A stretch of 64,000 bases of DNA. Source: Algoriphagus mannitolivorans DSM 15301. Lineage in GTDB: Bacteria; Bacteroidota; Bacteroidia; Cytophagales; Cyclobacteriaceae. The notes beneath the pieces are model-generated. The model did not search any database. It saw only the letters and a list, made by a program, of their open reading frames with translations, and was not told the origin of the DNA. Below are positions 16,780 to 27,911 of this stretch, in pieces. The DNA is taken from NCBI RefSeq assembly GCF_000429425.1, contig NZ_AUBV01000010.1, forward strand, positions 186,001-250,000. Reading direction: 5' to 3'. A program made the position numbers and the translations under genes. Position 1 is the first letter of the stretch; the number at the start of each line of letters is the position of its first letter.

Positions 16780-17644
16780 TAATCCTGACAAACCGATCCA
16801 TATAAATGACATGAGGGAAGGATATCAGCGAAATCAATATAAAAAACAATAAAAGCAGCTCACTGGACTCCAAGTATTGCTGACCAAAATATACCATCAA
16901 GCCAATTCCAATCAGGCTGATAAGCGAAAAGGGGAGCAGTTGATAAATGAATTTTTTGATGGAATTGTAGGGAGGGAATGCCTTGAGAAATTGATATTCT
17001 AGCTTCATACTCGGAAAAGCATGCCAAAATCCAAAGTAAACAATGAAGCTTATCATCAAAGGAGAGATGAAAAGTAAAGGAGCCAAGAAGACCAAATCAA
17101 CCCAAGTTGATTTTTTGATGAGGCGGTAGGATTTCCATTCTAAAACCAAGGAAACAATCAAAAAAATGCCCATAGCATAGAATGCATAGGGCACAATTCC
17201 CTGGAAATCAATTAGGGGATTTAGAATACTTTGTGTCATTTCCAAGTCACCGAGCAAGATCACAGAAATAAAGAATGAGCCTCTTGTTAAATAGAGGAAA
17301 TAGTCTGTGAAAATTAAATTTTTTCTTTCGAAGAAATGGGATTGCCCAAAATGGTAGGCAGAGAACAGTAGGAAGAAGGCCAATGATAGCAGGGGAAATA
17401 AAATCCAAAGCAGAATGTAGATTCCAATCATTCCTAAGTAGCGTATCAGGAAAAAAATAAGGTCTTTAGAACTTGGGTTTGGTTTTGAAGTCAGATGATC
17501 AATTGCACCATGGGGAATCCCTACCGTCATCAATACAATCCCAATAACGGTGAGTTCCAAAACCTGCGGATAGGAAGGCATCAAGCTAAATAAAAGGCAG
17601 ATTGCCAAACCAATGACTTTTAGGAGGTTTTCAGTGCTTTTCAT
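16754..17644 (-). CDS. blh: Brp/Blh-type beta-carotene 15,15'-dioxygenase
   Basis: 296 aa polytopic membrane enzyme that cleaves beta-carotene into two retinals. Conserved iron-ligand histidines are visible: His45 and His50 in PHGAIDH, His98 in YHFGQ, His208 in FWHAFPS, and His278 in FPHVIYMD. It overlaps crtY by 14 bp and lies downstream of the rhodopsin gene, so its job is to supply the rhodopsin chromophore. Its 3' end overlaps a convergent gene by 26 bp. Confidence 0.93.
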   Translation of the reverse strand: MKSTENLLKVIGLAICLLFSLMPSYPQVLELTVIGIVLMTVGIPHGAIDHLTSKPNPSSKDLIFFLIRYLGMIGIYILLWILFPLLSLAFFLLFSAYHFGQSHFFERKNLIFTDYFLYLTRGSFFISVILLGDLEMTQSILNPLIDFQGIVPYAFYAMGIFLIVSLVLEWKSYRLIKKSTWVDLVFLAPLLFISPLMISFIVYFGFWHAFPSMKLEYQFLKAFPPYNSIKKFIYQLLPFSLISLIGIGLMVYFGQQYLESSELLLLFFILISLISFPHVIYMDRFVRIIKTDRYST

Positions 17645-18770
17645 AGTGCCAAAGACTTTTCAGAAAAGGGTAAAACCTGACTTTACTCAAAATGGATATT
17701 TCCTCAAGGAAACCTGTTTTGGCCTGTAAAAATCGGAGGATGCTATCAGGAGAATTGGAAGTGAAGAGATTTGTAAAAACTTTCTGAAGATAGCCGGGCC
17801 ATTTTATGACGATGTTCAGGAGAATATTGTCGTAAAAATAATGCCTCTGAGGTAGTTTTTTGGGAGAGGTGATTCCTGAGAATTCCAGTTCCCTGACTAA
17901 TTCTTGGCAATATTCCTGGATAAACTGGAAGGTAAAGCCCGTGGAAGGTCTGGACCATCCTGCACGGGTTCCCAAATTGATCCAGCGGGGATGAGAACTC
18001 TCTTTTGGGGATCGAGTGCTCATTGGGATTTTTCCTTTTTCCTCGAAAAATTTAGTATAGGAGATCCCCTTCAAATGATTGGCAAGGTATTCCTTGAGTC
18101 TTGATTCTAACCAGTCGTATGAAATATCTTCGGCTGAATAGCAAGTGAATTCGACCAATGCACTTTTGGTATCATAGGGGAGAATGTAACCAAATGAAAA
18201 CTGATTGGATTCCGAAGGTATAAAGTCCATCCAAGTGACTGATTTTGGATCAAAAGAGGGTGTGTCTGTGATGATTTTCCAACCCATAAATTGCTGCTTA
18301 AGGATTTCTTTTCCACTCCATTGACTTTCCTCTATTCGGGAGTCAAAAAGGTAATCACAGGTATATTTTTCTCCCTTGCAGGTACTGATTTCAAATTGAT
18401 CCCCAATAGGATTGCAGGATTCAACACTTTCCTCAGAAAAATGAATGTTTGGATATTTCTCAAATTGAACTTGAAGGTTTTCGAAAAAATGGTTTGCCTG
18501 AATATGGTAATACTTCAAATCCTTCAGTTGAATGACAGATTTTTCTTCCCCTTTTCTCAAAATCAATTGATCCCAATAGACCAATGGAGTAGGTGGATGG
18601 ATGGGTAGGGGTGATTCCGACCAATAGCACCAGGTTTTGGAAGGAAATGAGGAACCCTGGGGATCTATGATCAGGATTGATTTTGAGTTAAGGCTACTCT
18701 GTGTCAGGTAATAAACCAAACTATATGCAGAGCATCCTCCACCCGCAAATATGTAGTCATAATGGGTCAT
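17631..18770 (-). CDS. crtY: Lycopene beta-cyclase (CrtY type)
   Basis: 379 aa FAD/NAD(P)-fold protein that cyclises lycopene to beta-carotene, the precursor of retinal. The N-terminal dinucleotide-binding motif is DYIFAGGGCSAYSL, followed by LIIDP and the characteristic KTWCYW. GTRAGWSRPSTGF near residue 270 is also typical of CrtY. It overlaps blh by 14 bp and follows the rhodopsin gene by 133 bp, mostly filled by an inverted-repeat element. The earlier carotenoid genes (crtE, crtB, crtI) are not in the window. Confidence 0.92.
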   Translation of the reverse strand: MTHYDYIFAGGGCSAYSLVYYLTQSSLNSKSILIIDPQGSSFPSKTWCYWSESPLPIHPPTPLVYWDQLILRKGEEKSVIQLKDLKYYHIQANHFFENLQVQFEKYPNIHFSEESVESCNPIGDQFEISTCKGEKYTCDYLFDSRIEESQWSGKEILKQQFMGWKIITDTPSFDPKSVTWMDFIPSESNQFSFGYILPYDTKSALVEFTCYSAEDISYDWLESRLKEYLANHLKGISYTKFFEEKGKIPMSTRSPKESSHPRWINLGTRAGWSRPSTGFTFQFIQEYCQELVRELEFSGITSPKKLPQRHYFYDNILLNIVIKWPGYLQKVFTNLFTSNSPDSILRFLQAKTGFLEEISILSKVRFYPFLKSLWHYEKH

Positions 18771-18781
18771 AGGAGGGAAAA

Positions 18782-18895
18782 TAAGAGGCTGTTCCAGAGG
18801 ATTCTTGGTTTGTTGAAAAAGCCTAGGAATAATCCCAATTGAGGGATGGTATAACCAAACTATTCGCGGACCAAGCGGATTGAAACAGCCTCTTA
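18782..18895. repeat. Inverted-repeat element AGGCTGT...ACAGCCT, copy B (rhodopsin-crtY spacer)
   Basis: A 114 bp non-coding element occupying most of the spacer between rhodopsin and crtY. Its ends are perfect 12 bp inverted repeats, TAAGAGGCTGTT (18782-18793) and AACAGCCTCTTA (18884-18895). Inside are GAGGATTCTTGG, ACCAAA and TTCGCGG blocks also seen in the element at 7822-7932. On the minus strand the distal arm is followed by TTTT, so folded RNA could attenuate transcription from rhodopsin into crtY-blh. Confidence 0.65.
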
Positions 18896-18903
18896 GTGGG
18901 GGA

Positions 18904-19653
18904 TTAGGCGTTAGCAGCTTTTCCTTTAACAGACTCAGCTACAGCCACAGAGTAAATCACCAAACCGAAACCGATTTTGTTGATGGCATCTGCCAAGTTG
19001 TAGAACAGGTCAATGGAACTCACTTCGAAAGCACCTGAAAGCAAGTTGCCTGGAAGCACCATGTATCCAATCGGATAAATTGACCATCCCAAAGTGATGA
19101 AGATTTTTAGCAGGAACATCGCACGTGCCAAAGCAGGGCTATTGGAGTCTTTTGCAAGCTTAGCCACATCTCCGGCAAACACCTCATAAACAATGTAAAG
19201 GTATCCTAGCGTGGAAAGAACACCCCACATGATATTGTTGTCAATTCCGGAGGTTTCTCCAATGTATCCTGTGACCAGCATTACCAAGGAGGCGACAATT
19301 AATTTGAAAAGGGTTCCTCCTTTTGCGCCAAAAGGTTTGGTCAGGAGATAAAACTCCACACACATGAGTGGCACGGTCAATGTCCAATCGACATATCGGA
19401 AAGCTGTTGGACTTGATCCAGTTTGCAGATAGAAATCTCGCATGTAGTAGTAATGTACTGCTGCGATTCCGGTGATTAATCCGGATACCAAGAGGGAAAG
19501 TTTCCATTTGCCGTCTACCGAACCTCTTTCCACAAAGAAGAAAACAGCTGATGCAAACATCGCCATGTACCCGATGAAGAAGGTGATGGCTACAGGGTCA
19601 GAATTAATGATGCGGTCTAATCCTATCAGATCCGCGAGCAAGGTTAAATTCAT
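18904..19653 (-). CDS. Proteorhodopsin-type light-driven proton pump (green-tuned)
   Basis: 249 aa, seven transmembrane helices. Key residues match proton-pumping proteorhodopsins: Asp89 (proton acceptor) in RYVDW, Thr93, Glu100 (donor) in CVEFY, giving the DTE motif; His67 in helix B; and the retinal Schiff-base lysine Lys226 in ADAINK. The spectral-tuning position (105 of proteorhodopsin) is Met97, which is associated with green absorption. It would build a proton gradient across the inner membrane in light. crtY and blh downstream on the same strand supply retinal. Confidence 0.96.
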   Translation of the reverse strand: MNLTLLADLIGLDRIINSDPVAITFFIGYMAMFASAVFFFVERGSVDGKWKLSLLVSGLITGIAAVHYYYMRDFYLQTGSSPTAFRYVDWTLTVPLMCVEFYLLTKPFGAKGGTLFKLIVASLVMLVTGYIGETSGIDNNIMWGVLSTLGYLYIVYEVFAGDVAKLAKDSNSPALARAMFLLKIFITLGWSIYPIGYMVLPGNLLSGAFEVSSIDLFYNLADAINKIGFGLVIYSVAVAESVKGKAANA

Positions 19654-21964
<2,311 letters not shown>

Positions 21965-21967
21965 TTG

Positions 21968-21994
21968 AAAGGGGGCATTTTTGCCCCTTTTTTT
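21968..21994 (+). terminator. Rho-independent terminator after gyrB
   Basis: Stem GGGGCA (21972-21977), TTTT loop, TGCCCC (21982-21987), extended by AAA/TTT pairing and followed by a long T-run. Confidence 0.85.
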
Positions 21995-22050
21995 AAAATA
22001 TTTCCCTGTCCGGAATGAGAGCCGGATTTGTTGGGCTTTTGATCTGAAAA

Positions 22051-24183
22051 ATGAAAGCTATGAAACTTGCAGTCGGAGATAAATACGAGGCAACCATTCA
22101 AAAAAGTGACTTAGTCAGTAGAGATCTAAGTTGGGTGAAATTTAACGAGAGGGTTTTGGATCAATCCAAAAAGACTCATCGGACCATCTTTGAGAAACTT
22201 AAGTTTCTGGCAATCACGGCCTCGAACCTGGATGAATTTTTTATGATCCGTGTAGGATCCTTGTACAACTATCTGGATTACGATAAAGAGCGAATCGATT
22301 ACTCTGGACTCAGGGAAGATCCATTCAAGGAGAAACTGATGAAAGACTGTCAGCGCTTTCATCTGGATCAACACGAGCATTTCACCAAAGTCATTCTTCC
22401 GGAACTCCACCAGGAAGGCATTTCTCTCGTGAATGTGTCCCGACTTTCCCCGGAAGATCAAGGGAAAGTCAAAGATTACTTCATGAAGGCAATTTACCCG
22501 ATGCTTACGCCGATGGTGTACGATGGGTACAGGACATTTCCGATTTTGATGAATAAGTTATTGGTCTTTGGGGTCGTGACTACCAGTCCCGGAGAGCGAA
22601 AGGACATGCGAAAGATGAGCTTTGTCCAGATTCCAGCCAATATTCCAAGGTTTTTCGAGATCGAAACGGACAATTCCCTGATGTTGATTCCCATTGAGGA
22701 AGTCATCCGTGAAAACCTGATCTCCCTTTTTAGAAATGTGGAAATCGAATCGGTCAGCTTGTTCCGGATTACCAGAAATGGGGATTTCACCCTGGAAGAA
22801 AGTGAAGACATGGATGCCAATTTCCTGGAAGAAGTAAAAAGGAAATTGATGGAGAGAAAGACCGGCCGGGTGGTGAAAATAGAAATTGAGGAAGGCTATT
22901 CCCGATGGATGTTGAATTCCTTGTTGGAGCGTTGGAACCTTCGACCAGACTCGGTATTCTTGGTCAAAAGAACCAGTATGATTGATTTTACTGGACTATG
23001 GCAAATTGTTGGAAATAAGCGGTTTAGAGAGCGCCTTCCTCAGGTTCCAGATCCAGTCAAGCCCCTTTCTTATCAGGAGGAGGGAAGAGCGGATATTTTT
23101 GAGATTCTTAAAGAAAAAGACATCCTGCTGCATCATCCCTACAACAATATCGATTCGATTTTGGATTTGATCGAAACGGCAGCAGAAGATCCGGATGTGA
23201 TGGCCATCAAGATGACTATTTATCGTCTTGCCAAGGAAAGTAGGATTACCAAGGCCTTGCTTCGCGCAGCAGAAAACGGAAAGCACGTTTCAGTTCTTTT
23301 CGAAGTCAAAGCCAGATTTGATGAGGAGAATAATATCCGGGAAGCGAAAAAGCTGCAAAAAGCCGGTTGCTTCGTGATTTATGGGATTTCTAATCTGAAA
23401 ACCCACACCAAGCTTTTGTTGATTGTCAAAAGAGATGCCTCAGAGATCACTCGATACGTGCATCTGGGCTCAGGAAATTACAACGAGGACACTGCAAGAC
23501 TTTATACAGACATAGGCTTGCTGACTACCAATGAAACTTTGGCAAATGATGTTTCGGAATTTTTCAATGTAATAACGGGACATTCCCTGCCAACTAACTA
23601 TCGGAACCTGATCACCGCTCCTCGGGATATGAGGAGGCAGCTGATTGAATACATTGAGCAAGAAGCTGAAAACGCCAGAAATGGATTCCCTAGTGGGATA
23701 TTCATCAAGGTTAACTCTCTCGAAGACTCCGAAATTATATATGCTTTGTACCGCGCATCCCAATCTGGAGTTACTATCAAATTGATTGTCAGAGGTATTT
23801 GCTGCTTGAGACCGGGAAGGCTTGGATTAAGTGAAAATATCGAGGTCATTTCCTTGGTAGGGGACTTCTTGGAGCACAGTAGAATCTACCATTTCCATAA
23901 CAACGGAAATACCAGAACTTATTCGGGAAGTGCGGATATGATGGTGAGAAGCTTTGACAAAAGATTAGAGTCTTTATTCAAGGTTGAATCCCCATTGTTG
24001 GAGAAGCAATTGATGAATATTCTTGCTTACAATTTGAGGGACAATGTCAATGCCTATGTAATGCAGGAGGACGGAACCTATATACCTAAATTCCCTAGCG
24101 GAGATGAGGTAGAGTTTAATGTCCACAAAGAATTCTTCAACGTTCAGGCTGAAGATGTGATGGCTGTCAAACTTGTAGAATAA
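22051..24183 (+). CDS. ppk1: Polyphosphate kinase 1
   Basis: 710 aa. PPK1 reversibly polymerises the gamma-phosphate of ATP into inorganic polyphosphate. Family motifs are SRDLSWVKFNERVL at the N-terminus, FFMIRVGS, HPYNNIDSILDLIETAAEDPDVMAIKMTIYR, and the two conserved catalytic-site histidines in KTHTKLLLI (autophosphorylated His) and LEHSRIYHFHNNG. The ATG at 22051 is followed by a second in-frame ATG at 22060, and either may be used. It has its own strong terminator, so it seems to be a single-gene unit. Confidence 0.96.
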   Translation: MKAMKLAVGDKYEATIQKSDLVSRDLSWVKFNERVLDQSKKTHRTIFEKLKFLAITASNLDEFFMIRVGSLYNYLDYDKERIDYSGLREDPFKEKLMKDCQRFHLDQHEHFTKVILPELHQEGISLVNVSRLSPEDQGKVKDYFMKAIYPMLTPMVYDGYRTFPILMNKLLVFGVVTTSPGERKDMRKMSFVQIPANIPRFFEIETDNSLMLIPIEEVIRENLISLFRNVEIESVSLFRITRNGDFTLEESEDMDANFLEEVKRKLMERKTGRVVKIEIEEGYSRWMLNSLLERWNLRPDSVFLVKRTSMIDFTGLWQIVGNKRFRERLPQVPDPVKPLSYQEEGRADIFEILKEKDILLHHPYNNIDSILDLIETAAEDPDVMAIKMTIYRLAKESRITKALLRAAENGKHVSVLFEVKARFDEENNIREAKKLQKAGCFVIYGISNLKTHTKLLLIVKRDASEITRYVHLGSGNYNEDTARLYTDIGLLTTNETLANDVSEFFNVITGHSLPTNYRNLITAPRDMRRQLIEYIEQEAENARNGFPSGIFIKVNSLEDSEIIYALYRASQSGVTIKLIVRGICCLRPGRLGLSENIEVISLVGDFLEHSRIYHFHNNGNTRTYSGSADMMVRSFDKRLESLFKVESPLLEKQLMNILAYNLRDNVNAYVMQEDGTYIPKFPSGDEVEFNVHKEFFNVQAEDVMAVKLVE

Positions 24184-24210
24184 ATTGAGGGACCTTAACT
24201 CAAAAAGTCA

Positions 24211-24246
24211 AAATCCCCGAAATGATAAAGTTTCGGGGATTTTTTT
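24211..24246 (+). terminator. Rho-independent terminator after ppk1
   Basis: Perfect 12 bp stem AAATCCCCGAAA (24211-24222) / TTTCGGGGATTT (24231-24242), 8 nt loop, followed by T residues. Confidence 0.9.
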
Positions 24247-24248
24247 AA

Positions 24249-24397
24249 ATGTATATCCGCTTTCTTACAAGTAGGCCTTACAATAGGAATAAAATCCCGA
24301 TTGAAGTTCAGTTTTAGTCAGCTTCGGACTTCGGTCTTCGGACTTCCGACCGCCAAGCCAAAGGAATTTTGGATTGTGGTGCAATTGCGGATAATCA
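24249..24397 (-). repeat. Dispersed ~140 bp intergenic repeat, copy 1
   Basis: 149 bp beginning ATGTATATCC and ending GCAATTGCGGATAATCA. The reverse complement of 43452-43586 matches it along its whole length. It differs by point changes and by a 14 bp insertion/duplication in the CGGACTTCGGTCTTCGG region of this copy. No open frame is evident. The sequence contains short GGACTTC/GAAGTCC-type inverted motifs that could fold. It lies between the ppk1 terminator and the small membrane-protein gene. Confidence 0.9.
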
Positions 24398-24403
24398 AAT
24401 CTT

Positions 24404-24613
24404 TTATTTCTTTTTTCCGACCAATACCATGATTATCCCAGCGGCAATTACAATTCCTCCGGCATAGGTTGGCCATTCAAGTCGATTTTCTTTTTCGGCT
24501 GAAATCTGGATCGGACCGGCATCGATCACTTTTTCTTTGGTTGTAAAATCAATTCCAGTCAGAAAAAACATCGCAGCACCGACGATGATCAGGATAATCC
24601 CAATTGTTCTCAT
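24404..24613 (-). CDS. Small two-TM membrane protein, unknown function
   Basis: 69 aa. Two hydrophobic helices (about 4-21 and 50-66) flank a charged middle segment (TTKEKVIDAGPIQISAEKENRLEWP), and the protein ends GKKK. It looks like one of the short inner-membrane proteins common in Bacteroidota; I recognise no function. It lies 47 bp downstream of the SLC13 permease gene on the same strand and could be its transcriptional partner. Confidence 0.75.
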   Translation of the reverse strand: MRTIGIILIIVGAAMFFLTGIDFTTKEKVIDAGPIQISAEKENRLEWPTYAGGIVIAAGIIMVLVGKKK

Positions 24614-24660
24614 GTTAAAGCTTTTTTTGGTTTAAACTAAGCTACATGAATTGATTCAAA

Positions 24661-26442
24661 TCAGAAAGGGAAAAAGACTGGAATTAATATACTTGCCAAA
24701 ATCCAGAAAAGAATATTGAGCGGAGTTCCCACTTTAAGATAATCTGTAAATCGGTAATTGCCTGGATTATAGATCATCGTATTGGTTTGGTAGCCCATTG
24801 GGGTCATAAAGCTCAGACTTGAGGCAAAAGTAACAGCCATAAGAAAAGGACGGGTGTCCACCTCCATGGAAAGGGCAATACTGATCGCTATGGGGGCTAG
24901 GAGGGCAGCTGTGGCATTATTGGACATGACATTGGTGAGGAGAAAGGTTAATCCGAACAAGGCGCTTAGAACCGCTTGTGGGCCGTATTTTCCAAATGTT
25001 TCGACCACAGCCTCACCGATGAAAACAGACCCTCCTGTTTTTTCTAAAGCTGCTCCCATGGATAAAACTCCCGCCAGCATGAAAATCACTTTCCAATCTA
25101 TGGATTTGTAAGCTTCTTCGGGTGTAATGGAACCCAGTATGATCATCGCTACAGCTCCAGCTGTCGCAGAGAGTGGAATAGGTAAAAACCCAAAAGCCGA
25201 TACTCCTACCACCAGGGCCAAAATCCCGATGGTCAATAAAACTTGAGTTTTATTCAGAGATCTGGCTTTTTTGGAAGAAACCAAAAGAAGGTCATTGGAT
25301 TTATGGATTGATTGGATAGATTCATCGGTGGCCCTAAGGAGGAGAACATCCCCTGGCTTTAGTGATACTTTTGAAATCAATGTTTCCAATAGTCCCGCAC
25401 GGTGCCTAATTCCCAATACCAAAACTTGATCATAAAGCTGTCTGAAATTGACGTCTTTGATACTCTGATTGATCAGGGAAGAGTTGGGCGTAACCATGGC
25501 TTCAAAGATTTTCTCCTCTTCATCCGTAAGGGTTTCAATATCCCAATCCAATTCTGCCTTGATCTTAATTCCCTTGGTCTTTTTCAGTTTATCCAAATTG
25601 CTTTGGTCTGTAATCAGCCTGATGGTATCGCCTTCTAGGATTGGGGTATTAGGAAAAACCCGGATTTTATTTCCTTTTTCTCTGATGATTTGAAGAGCTT
25701 TGATAGAATGGTTTTTAAACAGGTTGTTTTTCTGAATGGGTTGGTGAAGTTGTTCATAGGCATCAGAAACTGTCACTTCGATCAGATAATTACCCAAGTT
25801 TATAGAGTCCGAAATACCGGGTTTAGGCTTTCGATCCGGATTTAACCACTTTCCTAGAGTGAGCATGTATAATGTCCCGGCTAGGAGAAAAATCAATCCT
25901 ATTCCGCTCATTTCAAAAATTCCAAAGGAAGGAAGGCCGGCCTGCTCTGCTATCCCACTGACCAAAATGTTGGTACTTGTCCCCAAGAGTGTGCAAATTC
26001 CTCCCATCAATGCCCCAAAAGATAAGGGCATTAGAAGTTTGGAAGGAGAGATTTGATTCTGTTTTCCCAAATGGATCACTGCAGGCATCAGGAGCGCTAC
26101 CACCGCAGTGTCGTTAATAAATGCCGAAAGCAAGCCTGATGCAATCATTAAGATAAAAATCAGTTTGGTTTCACTTTTCTGCGCCTGGCTTCCAAGGAAA
26201 ATACTGAATCGGTCTAGAATTCCGGTTTGAAAAATTCCGTAGGAAATAACAAACATGGCTGAAACTGTGATGGTTGCTGAATTAGAAAAGCCAGCCATGC
26301 CTTCCTTGAGATCGAGGATGCCAAAGACCATGAAAAGAACCATCACACCGATGGCGACCGTATCCACCGAAAATTTCTCCGTAAAAAACAACAGCATCGC
26401 CAAGGAGATGATGGCGAAAACCAACCCGATTTCAAAAGTCAT
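24661..26442 (-). CDS. SLC13-family (DASS) permease with RCK_C/TrkA-C domains
   Basis: 593 aa inner-membrane transporter. Two hydrophobic halves (about 1-190 and 405-590) each carry a DASS-type hairpin motif: FINDTAVVALLMPAV with LGTSTNILV, and MSNNATAALLAPIAIS with GYQTNTMIY. Between them are two cytoplasmic TrkA-C-like modules (about 215-295 and 300-385: LEGDTIRLITDQSNLDKL, LKPGDVLLLRATDESI). This architecture is typical of SLC13 permeases for sulfate or dicarboxylates; the substrate is not evident. It starts 3 bp after the DUF202 gene, so the two form an operon. Confidence 0.9.
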   Translation of the reverse strand: MTFEIGLVFAIISLAMLLFFTEKFSVDTVAIGVMVLFMVFGILDLKEGMAGFSNSATITVSAMFVISYGIFQTGILDRFSIFLGSQAQKSETKLIFILMIASGLLSAFINDTAVVALLMPAVIHLGKQNQISPSKLLMPLSFGALMGGICTLLGTSTNILVSGIAEQAGLPSFGIFEMSGIGLIFLLAGTLYMLTLGKWLNPDRKPKPGISDSINLGNYLIEVTVSDAYEQLHQPIQKNNLFKNHSIKALQIIREKGNKIRVFPNTPILEGDTIRLITDQSNLDKLKKTKGIKIKAELDWDIETLTDEEEKIFEAMVTPNSSLINQSIKDVNFRQLYDQVLVLGIRHRAGLLETLISKVSLKPGDVLLLRATDESIQSIHKSNDLLLVSSKKARSLNKTQVLLTIGILALVVGVSAFGFLPIPLSATAGAVAMIILGSITPEEAYKSIDWKVIFMLAGVLSMGAALEKTGGSVFIGEAVVETFGKYGPQAVLSALFGLTFLLTNVMSNNATAALLAPIAISIALSMEVDTRPFLMAVTFASSLSFMTPMGYQTNTMIYNPGNYRFTDYLKVGTPLNILFWILASILIPVFFPF

Positions 26443-26445
26443 AGC

Positions 26446-26721
26446 TTACATTTTTAAGTAATTACCTTTTTTAAGCTTCTTCCTAACCTTGAAATAACTG
26501 ATGAAGCCTATGGCTAGAAAGGCAATACTTAAACCAAACGCTAAATATCCAAGGTCTCGGATGTGTGAAAGATTTTTGACTTCAAAAAGGGCTGTTCCAG
26601 AAACCAAGAAATAAAGCGAGGTCCGAATAAAGGAAAGTAATGTCCGGTCATTGGCCAAGGTTGTTCTCTGTCTGGCTAAATAGTCTCTGATAATTAGTTC
26701 TTGTTCAAGATCCTTTTCCAT
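26446..26721 (-). CDS. DUF202 family membrane protein (YidH-like)
   Basis: 91 aa. The N-terminal RDYLARQRTTLANDRTLLSFIRTSL is the DUF202 signature, followed by two hydrophobic helices (about 37-53 and 58-75) and a basic tail. The family's function is unknown. It immediately precedes the SLC13 permease gene (3 bp between coding regions). Confidence 0.88.
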   Translation of the reverse strand: MEKDLEQELIIRDYLARQRTTLANDRTLLSFIRTSLYFLVSGTALFEVKNLSHIRDLGYLAFGLSIAFLAIGFISYFKVRKKLKKGNYLKM

Positions 26722-26760
26722 GATTCTTTGTATCTTATTAGAAGTATCAACCTAAAACTA

Positions 26761-27660
26761 ATGCTTATGAAAAAGATATCTACGATTTTTCTTTTTTTGA
26801 TAACGGTCAGTCTTGGATTTGGACAAGAGACTGATGAGGTCAAAATAGATACAACCTATTGGCTGAAAGAAATAGCCGGGGGTTTAAATATCAATCAAGC
26901 TTCATTCAGTAACAACTGGACGGGTGGTGGTGTCAACTCTATGGCCTTTAGTGCCTATTTGATAGGAAGAGCCAATTATGCCAAAGGTGACTGGTCTTGG
27001 GACAATACCATGGACTTCATGTACGGTGTGGTGAAAAATAAAGGAGAAGATGGACGAAAGTCAAATGACCGAATTTATTTGGATTCTAAGGTAGGTCACA
27101 AGATTTCCGAACATTGGAATCTCTACTTCGCAGTCAATTTTCTATCTCAGTTTGCACCGGGTTATGACTTTAATACAGAACCCAAAACATTGATCTCAAA
27201 ATGGGCCAATCCTGCCTTCCTGACAACAGGGATAGGTTTTGAATATAAGCCCAATAATGAGTTTACCTTGAGACTTTCTCCGTTTTCTCCAAGATTTACC
27301 TTTGTCACCGACAAGAATCTTTACTTGGATGTTCCCAAAAATTATGGAGTAGAAATCGGAAAGACGGTTCGGCAGGAATGGCTGGCTTTTAACGCATTGG
27401 CAGAATGGAAAAAGCAGCTTTCCGAAAGACTCAATTTGCTGATGAGATACCAGATGTATATGAATTATGAAGATATTTCCTTCAAGACAATTGACCACCG
27501 ATTGGATTTAGGCTTGGTAGCCAAAATCAGTGAAATAATCGACGTATCTCTCACAACACTCACTATCTATGATTTCGATCAGGACGAAAAAGTACAATTC
27601 AGTCAAGGCCTCGCAATTGGTCTGGCATTCAAAAGAGGAAATTTTCCAGAGAAAAAATAA
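26761..27660 (+). CDS. DUF3078 domain-containing exported protein
   Basis: 299 aa. A signal peptide (about 1-20, MKKISTIFLFLITVSLGFGQ) is followed by alternating beta-strand sequence (WKEIAGGLNINQASFSNNWTGGG-like start, ending LAIGLAFKRG), typical of DUF3078 proteins, probably outer-membrane beta-barrels. The ATG at 26761 (or 26767, giving MKK) is preferred. The frame is open to 26701, but that would read back into the DUF202 coding region and spoil the signal peptide. It is divergent from DUF202 and ends before a terminator. Confidence 0.83.
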   Translation: MLMKKISTIFLFLITVSLGFGQETDEVKIDTTYWLKEIAGGLNINQASFSNNWTGGGVNSMAFSAYLIGRANYAKGDWSWDNTMDFMYGVVKNKGEDGRKSNDRIYLDSKVGHKISEHWNLYFAVNFLSQFAPGYDFNTEPKTLISKWANPAFLTTGIGFEYKPNNEFTLRLSPFSPRFTFVTDKNLYLDVPKNYGVEIGKTVRQEWLAFNALAEWKKQLSERLNLLMRYQMYMNYEDISFKTIDHRLDLGLVAKISEIIDVSLTTLTIYDFDQDEKVQFSQGLAIGLAFKRGNFPEKK

Positions 27661-27761
27661 TCACTGACAATTTTTTATTTGGAATTTTGATTTAATCGGA
27701 ATTGTATTATTTTTGAATTCATTGTGGTAGTTAAATAATAGTTGGTTTAGTTTTCAAATAA

Positions 27762-27790
27762 AGGGCAGGGGATTTTCTCCTGCTTTTTTA
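27762..27790 (+). terminator. Rho-independent terminator after the DUF3078 gene
   Basis: Stem GCAGGGGA (27765-27772) / TCTCCTGC (27776-27783) with one G-U pair, then TTTTTT. Confidence 0.75.
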
Positions 27791-27860
27791 TTGACCAACA
27801 ATTATAAATTGTATTATTCAAAGAATTTTTGAGCCAATCCTAAGTGGTTTTTGGAATTTA

Positions 27861-27883
27861 AGTTCAATATTAAAGATTGAACT
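27861..27883. other. AT-rich 8-bp hairpin near the end of the YhhQ gene
   Basis: Perfect arms AGTTCAAT (27861-27868) and ATTGAACT (27876-27883) with a 7 nt loop. It lies 28 bp beyond the YhhQ stop on the minus strand, without a U-run in that direction. Terminator or processing role uncertain. Confidence 0.35.
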
Positions 27884-27911
27884 ATTTTTAGGAGGGCTTG
27901 GTAGGTGTCCT

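Noticed and set aside
24249-24397. Repeat copies as CRISPR repeats or an IS element
   Set aside because: There are only two inverted copies 19 kb apart, no spacer array, and no transposase or ORF within them.
24404-24613. Small two-TM protein as a type I toxin
   Set aside because: It has two helices, a charged middle and a permease neighbour, and no antisense RNA-like promoter was recognised.
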